Assembly (NCBI RefSeq): GCF_036898095.1
Contig: NC_090767.1
Coordinates: 34,284,490-34,348,489 of the forward strand
DNA length: 64,000 nt
DNA from: Palaemon carinicauda
Lineage: Eukaryota > Arthropoda > Malacostraca > Decapoda > Palaemonidae
Direction: 5' to 3'
The stretch's first letter is position 1; every line of letters begins with the position of its first letter. Positions 1 to 10,153 of the stretch are shown one piece after another. The position numbers were made by a program, and so were the translations under genes. A model generated the notes under the pieces. It did no database searches and was not told where the DNA came from. It saw only the letters and a program-made list of their open reading frames with translations.

Positions 1-69
1 TGAAAGACAAAAAAGGCCGGACTTCGCTCCGAAAGGAAAAAAAGCCGGACTTCGCTCCGGGACACAACA

Positions 70-1567
70 AAGGCCAGACTTCGCTCCAAAAGAAGAAGAA
101 GGCCGGACTTCCCTCCAAAAGGCAAAAAAGGCCGGACTTTGCTCCGAGAGGCAAAAAAGGCCGGACTTTGCTCCGAAAGGCAAAAAAGGACGGACTTCTC
201 TCCGAACGGCAAAAAAAGGCCGGACTTCGCTCTGAAAGACAAAAAAGTCCGGACTTCGCTCGGAAAGGCAGAAAAGGCCGGACTCCACTCCGAAAGACAA
301 AAAAGGCCGGACTTCGCTCCGACAGACAAAAAAGGCTGGACTGCTCCGAAAGGCAAAAAAGGCCGGACTTCATTCCGAGAGCCAAAAGAGGCCGGACTTC
401 GCTCCGAAAGGCAAAAAAGGCCAGACTTTGCTTCGAACGGCAAAATAGGGTTTTCACTCCGAAAGGCAAAAAAGGCCGGACTTCGCTCTGAAAGGTAAAA
501 AGGCCGGACTTTGCTCCAAGAGGCAAAAAAGGTCGGACTTCGCTCCGAAAGGCAAAAATGGCCGGACTTCGCTCCGAAAGACAAAAAAGGCCGTACTTCG
601 CTCCTAAAGACAAAAAAGGCCGAACTTTGCTCAGAAAGGCAAAAAAGGCCAGACTTCGCTCCGAAAGACAAAAAAGGCCGGACTTCGCTCCGAAAGACAA
701 AAAACGCCGGACTTCGCTCCGAAAGGCAAAAAAGGCCAGACTTCGCTCCGAAAGGCAAAAAATGCCAGACTTTGCTCAGAACGGCTAAAAAGGCCGGACT
801 TCACTCTGGAAGGCAAAAAAGGCCAGACTTCGCTCCAAAAGAAGAAGAAGGCCGGACTTCCCTCCAAAAGGCAAAAAAGGACGGACTTTGCTCCGAGAGG
901 CAAAAAAGGCCGGACTTTGCTCCGAAAGGCAAAAAAGGCCGGACTTCTCTCCGAACGGCAAAAAAAGGCCGGACTTCGCTCTGAAAGACAAAAAAGTCCG
1001 GACTTCGCTCGGAAAGGCAGAAAAGGCCGGACTCCACTCCGAAAGACAAAAAAGGCCGGACTTCGCTCCGACAGACAAAAAAGGCTGGACTGCTCCGAAA
1101 GGCAAAAAAGGCCGGACTTCATTCCGAGAGCCAAAAGAGGCCGGACTTCGCTCCGAAAGGCAAAAAAGGCCAGACTTTGCTTCGAACGGCAAAATAGGGT
1201 TTTCACTCCGAAAGGCAAAAAAGGCCGGACTTCGCTCTGAAAGGTAAAAAGGCCGGACTTTGCTCCAAGAGGCAAAAAAGGTCGGACTTCGCTCCGAAAG
1301 GCAAAAATGGCCGGACTTCGCTCCGAAAGACAAAAAAGGCCGTACTTCGCTCCTAAAGACAAAAAAGGCCGAACTTTGCTCAGAAAGGCAAAAAAGGCCA
1401 GACTTCGCTCCGAAAGACAAAAAAGGCCGGACTTCGCTCCGAAAGACAAAAAACGCCGGAATTCGCTCCGAAAGGCAAAAAAGGCCAGACTTCGCTCCGA
1501 AAGGCAAAAAATGCCAGACTTTGCTCAGAACGGCAAAAAAGGCCGGACTTCACTCTGGAAGGCAAAA
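70..1567 (+). repeat. 749-bp tandem duplication inside the 29-bp array
   Basis: Two adjacent copies, 70-818 and 819-1567, are nearly identical. The same rare unit variants recur 749 bp apart: a GAAGAAGAAG variant (about 90 and 839), a shortened unit lacking part of CTTCG (about 337 and 1086), and a TAGGGTTTTCACTCC variant (about 446 and 1195). A third match to the starting motif follows at 1567, so the boundary is tandem. The near-identity suggests a recent unequal exchange. Confidence 0.9.
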
Positions 1568-4500
1568 AAGGCCAGACTTCGCTCCAAAAGACAAAAAAGG
1601 CCGGACTTTGCTCAGAAAGGCAAAAAAGGCCAGACTTCGCTCCGAAAAACAAAAAAGGCCGGACTTCGCTCCGAAAGACAAAAAACGCCGGACTTCGCTC
1701 CGAAAGGCAAAAAAGGCCAGACTTCGCTCCGAAAGGCAAAAAAGGCCAGACTTTGCTCCGAACGGCAAAAAAAGGCCGGACTTCACTCTGGAAGGCAAAA
1801 AAGGCCGGACTTCGCTCCGAAAGACAAAAAAGGCAGGACTTTCCTCCAAGAGACAAAAAAGGCCAGACTTCGCTCCGAAAGGCAAAAAAGGCAGGACTTT
1901 CCTCCGAGAGACAAAAAAGGCCGGACTTCGCTCCGAAAGGCGAAAAAGGCCGGACTTCGCTCCGAAAGACAAAAAAGGCCGGACTTCGCTCAGAAAGGCA
2001 AAAAAGGCCGGACATCGCTCCAAAAAACAAAAAAGGCCGGACTTCACTCCGAAAGAACAAAAAGGCTGGACTTCGCTCCGAAAGGCGAAAAGGGCCGGAC
2101 TTCCCTCCGTAAGGCAAAAAAGGCCGGACGTCGCTCAGAGAGACAAAAAAGGCCGGACTTCGCTCCGGAATGCAAAAAAGGCCGGACTTTGCTCCAAAAG
2201 GCAAAAAAGGCCGGAATTCGCTCCGAAAGACGAAAAAGGCCGGACTTCGCTCCGGGAGATAAAAAAGGCCGGACTTCGCTCCAAAAGGCAAAAAAGGCCG
2301 GACTTCCCTCCAAAAGGCAAAAAAAGATGGACTGTGCTCCGAGACGCAGAAGAAGCCAGACTTTGCTCCAAAAGACAAAAAAGGCCGGACTTCGCTCCAA
2401 AAGATAAAAAAGGCCGGACTTCGCTCCATAAGGCGAAAAAGGCCGAACTTAGCTCTGAAAGACAAAAAGGGCCGGACTTCGCTCCGAAAGACAAAAATGG
2501 CCTGACTTCGCTCCGAAAGGAAAAAAAGCCGTACTTCGCTCAGGGAGACAACAAAGGCCGGACTTTGCTCCAAAAGGCGAAAAAGGCCAAACTACCCTCC
2601 AAAAGGCAAAAAAAGATGGAGTGGTCCGAGAGGCAGAAAAGGCCGGACTTCGCTCCGGAAGGCAAAAAAGGCCGGACTTCGCTCCAAAAGGCGAAAAAGG
2701 CCGGACTTCCCTCCAAAAGGCAAAAAAGGATGGACTGTGTTCCGAGAGGCAGAAAAGGCCGGACTTCGCTCCGAGAGTCAAAAAAGGCCAGACTTCGCTC
2801 CGAAAGACAAAAAAGGCCGGACTTCGCTCCAAAAGATGAAAAAGGCCGGACTTCGCTCCGAAAGGCAAAAAAGGCCGGACCTCGCTCTGAAAGACAAAAA
2901 AGGCCGGACTTCGCTCCGAAAGACAAAAAAGGCCGGACTTCGCTCCGAAAGGAAAAAAAAGCCGGACTTTGCTCCGGGAGACAACAAAGGCCGGACTTCG
3001 CTCCAGAAGGCAAAAAAAGCCGGACTTCCCTCCGAAAGGCAAAAAAGGCTGGACTTCCCTCCGAGAGACAAAAAAGGCCAGTCTTCGCTCCGAAAGGCAA
3101 AAAAGGCCGGACTTCGCTCTGAGAGGCAGAAAAGGCCGGACTTTGCTCCGAAAGGCAAAAAAGGCCGGACTTCTCTCCGAACGGCAAAAAAAGGCCGGAC
3201 TTCGTTCTGAAAGACAAAAAAGTCCGGACTTCGCTCGGAAAGGCAGAAAAGGCCGGACTCCACTCCGAAAGACAAAAAAGGCCGGACTTCGCTTCGACAG
3301 ACAAAAAAGGCTGGACTGCTCCGAAAGGCAAAAAAGGCCGGACTTCATTCCGAGAGTCAAAAGAGGCCGGACTTCGCTCCGAAAGGCAAAAAAGGCCAGA
3401 CTTTGCTTCGAACGGCAAAATAGGGTTTTCACTCCGAAAGGCAAAAAAGGCCGGACTTCGCTCTGAAAGGTAAAAAGGCCGGACTTTGCTCCAAGAGGCA
3501 AAAAAGGTCTGACTTCGCTCCGAAAGGCAAAAATGGCCGGACTTCGCTCCGAAAGACAAAAAAGGCCGTACTTCGCTCCGAAAGACAAAAAAGGCCGGAC
3601 TTTGCTCAGAAAGGCAAAAAAGGCCAGACTTCGCTCCGAAAGACAAAAAAGGCCGGACTTCGCTCCGAAAGACAAAAAACGCCGGACTTCGCTCCGAAAG
3701 GCAAAAAAGGCCAGACTTCGCTCCGAAAGGCAAAAAATGCCAGACTTTGCTCAGAACGGCAAAAAAGGCCGGACTTCACTCTGGAAGGCAAAAAAGGCCA
3801 GACTTCGCTCCAAAAGACAAAAAAGGCCGGACTTTGCTCAGAAAGGCAAAAAAGGCCAGACTTCGCTCCGAAAGACAAAAAAGGCCGGACTTCGCTCCGA
3901 AAGACAAAAAACGCCGGACTTCGCTCCGAAAGGCAAAAAAGGCCAGACTTCGCTCCAAAAGGCAAAAAAGGCCAGACTTTGCTCTGAACGGCAAAAAAAG
4001 GCCGGACTTCACTCTGGAAGGCAAAAAAGGCCGGACTTCGCTCCGAAAGGCAAAAAAGGCAGGACTTTCCTCCGAGAGACAAAAAAGGCCGGACTTCGCT
4101 CCGAAAGGCAAAAAAGGCGAGACTTTCCTCCGAGAGACAAAAAAGGCCGGACTTCGCTCAGAAAGGCGAAAAAGGCCGGACTTTGCTCCGAAAGACAAAA
4201 AAGGCCGGACTTCGCTCAGAAAGGCAAAAAAGGCCGGACATCGCTCCAAAAAACAAAAAAGGCCGGACTTTGCTCCGAAAGACAAAAAAGGCCGGACTTC
4301 GCTCAGAAAGGCAAAAAAGGCCGGACATCGCTCCAAAAAACAAAAAAGGCCGGACTTCACTCCGAAAGACAAAAAAGGCTGGACTTCGCTCCGAAAGGCG
4401 AAAAGGGCCGGACTTCCCTCCGTAAGGCAAAAAAGGCCGGACGTCGCTCAGAGAGACAAAAAAGGACGGACTTCGCTCCGGAATGCAAAAAAGGCCGGAC

Positions 4501-4800
4501 TTTGCTCCAAAAGGCAAAAAAGGCCGGAATTCGCTCCGAAAGACGAAAAAGGCCGGACTTCGCTCCGGGAGATAAAAAAGGCCGGACTTCGCTCCAAAAG
4601 GCGAAAAAGGCCGGACTTCCCTCCAAAAGGCAAAAAAAGATGGACTGTGCTCCGAGACGCAGAAAAAGCCAGACTTTGCTCCGAAAGACAAAAAAGGCCG
4701 GACTTCGCTCCAAAAGATAAAAAAGGCCGGACTTCGCTCCATAAGGCGAAAAAGGCCGAACTTCGCTCTGAAAGACAAAAAGGGCCGGACTTCGCTCCAA
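895..4800 (+). repeat. ~2.2-kb higher-order repeat of the 29-bp array
   Basis: Sequence from about 895 to 2490 recurs from about 3121 to 4800, with an offset of 2226 bp at the start. The TAGGGTTTTCACTCC variant at 1195 reappears near 3421. The offset grows to about 2315 bp further on because the right copy has an extra three-unit (87-bp) block around 4255-4345. A shorter match also links about 3001-3130 with about 4825-4955. These nested copies show that the array grew by duplicating large blocks as well as single units. Confidence 0.8.
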
Positions 4801-7519
4801 AAGATAAAAAAGGCCGGACTTCGCTCCAGGAGGCAAAAAAAGCCGGACTTCCCTCCGAAAGGCAAAAAAGGCTGGACTTCCCTCCGAGAGACAAAAAAAG
4901 GCCAGTCTTTGCTCCGAAAGGCAAAAAAGGCCGGACTTCGCTCTGAGAGGCAGAAAAGGCCAGACTTCGCTCCGAGAGTCCAAAAAGGCCGGACTTCGCT
5001 CCGAAAGACAAAAAGGTTGGACTTCGCTCCAAAAGATAAAAAAGGCCGGACTTCGCTCCGAAAGACAAAAATGGCCGGACTTCCCTCCGAAGGAAAAAAA
5101 AGCCGGATTTCGCTCCGGGAGACAACAAAGGCCGGACTTCGCTCCAAAAGGCGAAAAAGGCCGGAGTTCTCTCCAAAACGCATAAAAGGATGGACTGTGC
5201 TTCGAGAGGCAGAAAAGGCCGTACTTCGCTCCGGAAGGCAAAAAAGGCCGGACTTCGCTCCAAAAGGCGAAAAAGGCCGGACTTCCCTCCAAAAGGCAAA
5301 AAAGGATGGACTGTGCTCCGAGAGGCAGAAAAGGCCGGACTTTGCTCCAAAATGCGAAAAAGGCCGGACTTCCCTCCAAAAGGCAAAAAAGGATGGACTG
5401 TGCTCCGAGAGTCAAAAGGGCCGGACTTCGCTCCGAGAGGCAAAAAAGGCCGGACTTTGCTCCAAAAGACAAAAAAGGCCAGACTTCGCTCCGAAAGATA
5501 AAAAAGGCCGGACTTCGCTTCGAAAGGCAAAAAAGGCCGGACTTCGCTCTGAAAGACAAAAAAGGCCGGACTTCGCTCCGAAAGATTAAAAAGGCCGGAC
5601 TTCGCTCCGAAAGGAAAAAAAGCCGGACTTTGCCCCGGGAGACAACAAAGGCCGGACTTCGCTCCAGAAGGCGAAAAAGGCCGGACTCCCCTCCACAAGG
5701 CAAAAAAGGCCGGACTTTGCTCCGAGAGGCAAAAAAGGCCGGACTTTGCTCCGAGAGGCAAAAAAGGCCGGACTTCGCTCCGAGAGGCGAAAAAGGCCGG
5801 ACTTCGGTCTGAAAGACAGAAAATGCCGGACTTCGCTCCGAAAGGCAAAAAAGGCCGGACTTCGCTCCGAAAGACAAAAAAGGCCGGACTTCGCTCCGAA
5901 AGGCAAAAAAGCCGAACTTCGCTTCGTAAGGCGAAAAAGGCCGACTTCCCCCAGAGAGGCAAAAAAGAACGGACTTCGCTCCGAGAGACAAAAAAGGATG
6001 GACTCCGCTCTGAAAGACAAAAAAGGCCAGACTTCGGTCTGAAAGAAAAAAGGCTGGACTTCGCTCCGAAAGGCAAAAAAGGCCGGACTTTGCTCCGGGA
6101 GACAACAAAGGCCGGACTTCGCTCCAGAAGGCGATAAAGGCCGGACTTCCCTCCAAAAGGCAAAAAAGGCCGGACTTCGCTCCGAGAAGCAAAAAAGGCC
6201 GGACTTCGGTCTGAAAGAAAAAAGGCTGGACTTCGCTCCGAAAGGCAAAAAAGGCCGGACTTCGCTCCGAAAGACAAAAAAGGCCGGACTTCACTCGGAT
6301 AGGCAAAAAAGCCGGACTTCGCTCCGAAAGGCGAAAAAGGCCGACTTCCCTCCGAGAGGCAAAAAAGGACGGACTTCGCTCCGAGAGACAAAAAAGGCCG
6401 GACTTCGCCCCGAAAGGCAAAAAAGGCCGGACTTCGCTACGAAAGGCAAAAAAGGCCGGACTTCGCTTTGGGAGACAAAAAAGGCCGGACTTCACTCCAA
6501 CAGACAAAAAAGGCCGGACTTCACTCAGAGAGACGAAAAAGGCCGGACTTCGCTCAGAAAGACAAAAAAAAAGGCTGGACTTCGCTCTTAAAGAAAAAAA
6601 GGCCGGACTTTGCTCCGAAAGGCAAAAAAGGCTGGACTTTGTTCCGAAACGCAAAAAAGGCCGGACTTCACTCCGGAAGGCAAAAAAGGCCGGACTTCGC
6701 TCCGAAAGACAAAAAAAGGCCGGACTTTGCTCCGAGAGGCAAAAACGGCCGGACTTCGCTCCGAAAGGCAAAATAGGCCGGACTTCGCTCCGAAAGACAA
6801 AAAAGGCCAGACTTCGCTCCGAAAGACAAAAAAGGCCGGACTTCGCTCAGAAAGGCAAAAAAGGCCGGACTTCACTCCGAAAGACAAAAAAGGCCAGACT
6901 TCGCTCCGAAAGACAAAAAAAGCCGGACTTCGCTCCGAAAGGCGAAAAAGGCCGGACTTCCCTCTGAAAGGCAAAAAAGGCTGGACTTCGCTCAAAGAGA
7001 CAAAAAAGGGCGGACTTTGCTCCGAAAGGCAAAAAAGGTCGGACTTCGCTATGAAAGGCAAAAGAGGCCAAACTTCGCTCCGAAATACGAAAAAGGCCGG
7101 ACTTCGCTTCGGGAGACAAAAAAGGCCGGACTTCGCTTCGGGAGACAAAAAAGGCCGGACTTCGCTCCAAAAAGCGAAAAAGGCCGGACTTCCCTCCAAA
7201 AGGCAAAAAAGGATGGACTGAGCTACGAGAGGCAGAAAAGGCTGTACTTCGCTCTGGAAGAAAAAAAGGCCGGATTTCGCTCCGAAAGACAAAAAAGGCC
7301 GGACATTGCTTGAAAAGATAAAAAAGGCTGGACTTCGCTCCGAAAGGCGAAAAAGGCCGGACTTCGTTTTGAAAGACAGAAAAGGCCGGACTTCGCTCCG
7401 GAAGACAAAAAAGGCCGGACTTCGCTCCGAAAGAAAAAAAGCCGGACTCCACTCTGGGAGACAACAAAGGCCGGACTTCGCTCCAAAAGGCGAAAAAAGG
7501 CCGGACTTCCCTCCAAAAG

Positions 7520-7536
7520 GCAAAAAAGCTTGTTTT
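7520..7536. other. Abrupt junction between the 29-bp and 19-bp satellites
   Basis: The last 29-bp unit ends in GGCAAAAAA and the next bases are GCTTGTTTTGAGAGTGAAAG, already in 19-bp register. The AAAA/AGCTT overlap is shared by both units, so the exact breakpoint is ambiguous by a few bases. No unrelated sequence lies between the two families. Confidence 0.9.
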
Positions 7537-10153
7537 GAGAGTGAAAGCTTATTTCAAGCCTTCAAGCTTATTTCGAGCCTAAAAGCTTATTTCAAGCCTA
7601 AAATCTTATTTCGAACCAGAAAGCTTATTTCAAGCCAGCAAGCTAAATTTGAGCCTAAAAGCTTATTTCAAGCCTAAAAGCTTATTTCGAGCCTGAAAGC
7701 TTATTTCAAGCCTACAAGCTTATTTCAAGCCTAAAAGCTTATTTTAAGCCTAAAAGCTTATTTCGAGCCTGAAAGCTTATTTCAAGCCTACAAGCTTATT
7801 TTGAGCTTGGAAGCTTATTTCAAGCCTAAAAGCTTATTTCGAGCCTGAGAGCTTATTTCAAGCCTACAAGCTTCTTTCGAGCCTTAAAGCTTATTTCAAG
7901 CCTAAAAGCCTTTTTCGAGACTGAAAGCTTATTTCAAGCCTACAAGCTTATTTCTAGCCTAAAAGCTTATTTCAAGCATTCAAGCTCATTTCGAGCCTGA
8001 AAGCTTATTTCAAGCCTAAAAGCTTATTTCAAGCCAAAAAGCTTATTTCAAGCCTACAAGCTTATTTCGAGCCTTAAAGCTTATTTCAAGCCTAAAAGCC
8101 TTTTTCGAGACTGAAAGCTTATTTCAAGCCTACAAGCTTATTTCTAGCCTAAAAGCTTATTTCAAGCATTCAAGCTCATTTCGAGCCTGAAAGCTTATTT
8201 CAAGCATAAAAGCTTATTTTGAGCCTGAAAGCTTATTTCAAGCCTCAAAGCTTATTTCTAGCCAGAAAGCTTATTTCAAGCCAACAAGCTTATTTCGAGC
8301 CTAAATGCTTATTTGAAGCCTAAAAGCTTTTTCGAGCCTGAAAGCTTATTTCAAGCGTACAAGCTTATTTCGAGCCTAAAAGCTTATTTCAAGCCTAAAA
8401 GCTTATTTCAAGCCTAAAAGCCTATTTAGAGCCTATAAGCTTTTTTCATGACTAAAAGCTCATTTCGAGCCTGAAAGCTTATTTCAAGCCCTCAAGCTTA
8501 TTTCGAGCCTAAGAGCTTATTTCAAGCCGAAAAGCTCACTTAGAGCCTGAAAGCTCATTTCAAGCCTACAAGGTTATTTTGAGCCTAAAAGCTTATTTCA
8601 AGCCTGAAAGCTTATTTCGAGCCTGAAAGCTTATTTCAAGCCTAAAAGCTTAATTCAAGCCCGAAAGCTTATTTCAAGCCTACAAGCTTATATCGAGCCT
8701 TAAAGCTTATTCCAAGCCTAAAAGCTTATTTCAAGCGTGAAAGCTTATTTCAAGCCTACAAGCTTATTTCGAGCCTAGTACCTTATTTCAAGCCTAAAAG
8801 CTTGTTTTGAGCCTGAAAGCTTATTTCAAGCCTACAAGCTTATTCGAGCCAAGAAGCTTACTTCAAGCCTAAAAGCTTGTTTCGAGCCTGAAAACTTATT
8901 TCAAGCCTTCAAGCTTATTTCAAGCCTAAAAGCTTATTTCAAGCCAACAAGCTTATTACGAGCGTAAAAGCTTATTTCAAGCCCACAAGCATATTTTGAG
9001 CCTAAAAGCTTATTTCAAGCCGGAAGGCTTATTTCAAGCCAGAAAGCTTATTTCAAGCCTACAAGCTAATTTTAAGCCTTAAAGCTTATTTCACGCCTAA
9101 AAGCTTATTTTGAGCCAGAAACCTTATTTCAAGCCATCAAGCTTATTTCGAGCCTTAAAGCTTATTTTAAGCCTGAAAGCTTATTTCGAGCCTGAAAGCT
9201 TATTTCAAGCCATCAAGCTTATTTCTAGCCTAAAAGCTCATTTAAAGCCTAAAAGCTTATTTCGATCCTGAAAGATTATTTCAAGCCCACATGATTATTT
9301 CGAGCCTAAAAGCTTATTTCAAGCAAAAAAGCTTATTTCAAGCCTAAAAGCTTATTTCAAGCCTACAACCTTATTGCGAGCCTAAAAGCTTATTTCAAGT
9401 CTAAAAGCTTACTTCGAGCTTAAAAGCTTATTTCAAGCCTACAAGCTTATATCGAGCCTAAAAGCTTATCTCAAGCCTTGAAGCTTATTTCAAGCCTAAG
9501 AGCTTTTTTCAAGCCTAAAAGCTTATTTTGTGCCTGAAAGCTTATTTCAAGCCTACAAGCTTATTTCGAGCCTAGAAGCTTATTTCCAGCCTTAAAGCTT
9601 ATTTAGAGCCTGGAATCTTATTTCAAGCCTACAAGCTTATTTCAAGCCTAAAAGCTTATTTTAAGCCTACAAGCTTATTTCAAGCCTGAAAGCTTATTTC
9701 AAGCCTACAAGCTTATTTTGAGCTTGAAAGCTTATTTCAAGCCTAAAAGTTTATTTCGAGCCTGAGAGCTTATTTCAAGCCTACAGGCTTATTTCGAGCC
9801 TTAAAGTTTATTTCTAGCCTAAAAGCTTATTTCGAGCCTACAAGCTTATTTCAAGCCTACAAGCTTATTTCAAGCCTACAAGTTTATTTCAAGCCTAAAA
9901 GCTTATTTCGAGCCAGAAAGCTTATTTCAAGCCAACAAGCTTATTTCGAGCCTAAATGCTTATTTCAAGCCTAAAAGCTTTTTTCGAGCCTGAAAGCTTA
10001 TTTCAAGCCTACAAGCTTATTTCAAGCCTAAAAGCTTATTTCAAGCCTAAAAGCTTATTTTGAGCCTATAAGCTTTTTTCAAGCATAAAAGCTCATTTCG
10101 AGCCTGGAAGCTTATTTCAAGCCCTCAAGGTTATTTCGAGCCTAAAAGCTTAT
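7528..10153 (+). repeat. 19-bp satellite, segment 1 (module A, first copy)
   Basis: Tandem 19-bp units with consensus AGCTTATTTCAAGCCTAAA. The CAAG position alternates with CGAG, and the last three bases vary (AAA, GAA, ACA). Nearly every unit contains AAGCTT. A 190-bp block with the rare TTTTTCGAGACTGAAAG variant occurs twice (about 7911 and 8101). The segment also carries the module-A marker TTATTCGAGCCAAGAAGC near 8840, and an unfilled paralogue of the copy-3 transposon site with TTAA at 9801-9804. It ends at the TTAA of transposon copy 1. Confidence 0.97.

Larger units (their letters stand above)
1..7527 (+). repeat. 29-bp minisatellite array, left end outside the window
   Basis: About 260 tandem units of 29 bp with the core GGCCGGACTTCGCTCCGAAA followed by GGC (or GAC) and a run of five to seven A. 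Units differ by a few substitutions (CTTCGC/CTTTGC, CTCCGAAA/CTCCAAAA/CTCTGAAA, GGCCGG/GGCCAG) and occasional indels. The consensus has no TAA, TAG or TGA on either strand. Because 29 is not a multiple of three, three units read as a 29-residue peptide, rich in Lys and Arg on the + strand (GRTSLRKAKK...) and in Phe and Ser on the - strand (FCLSERSPAFF...). This produces overlapping frames up to about 800 codons on both strands. There is no promoter, intron pattern or non-repeat domain, so I treat these as composition artefacts. The array ends abruptly against a different satellite. Confidence 0.97.

Noticed and set aside
1260..3122. 620-codon plus-strand frame and, at 4357-6771, an 804-codon minus-strand frame
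   Set aside because: All six frames are open because the 29-bp unit lacks stop triplets. The product is a pure tandem repeat with no start context, domain or introns.
1..10153. Common origin of the 29-bp and 19-bp units
   Set aside because: TTCGCTCCGAAAG and TTCGAGCCTGAAAG look alike, but the match needs a gap and mismatches over about 13 bases, too short to separate from chance.
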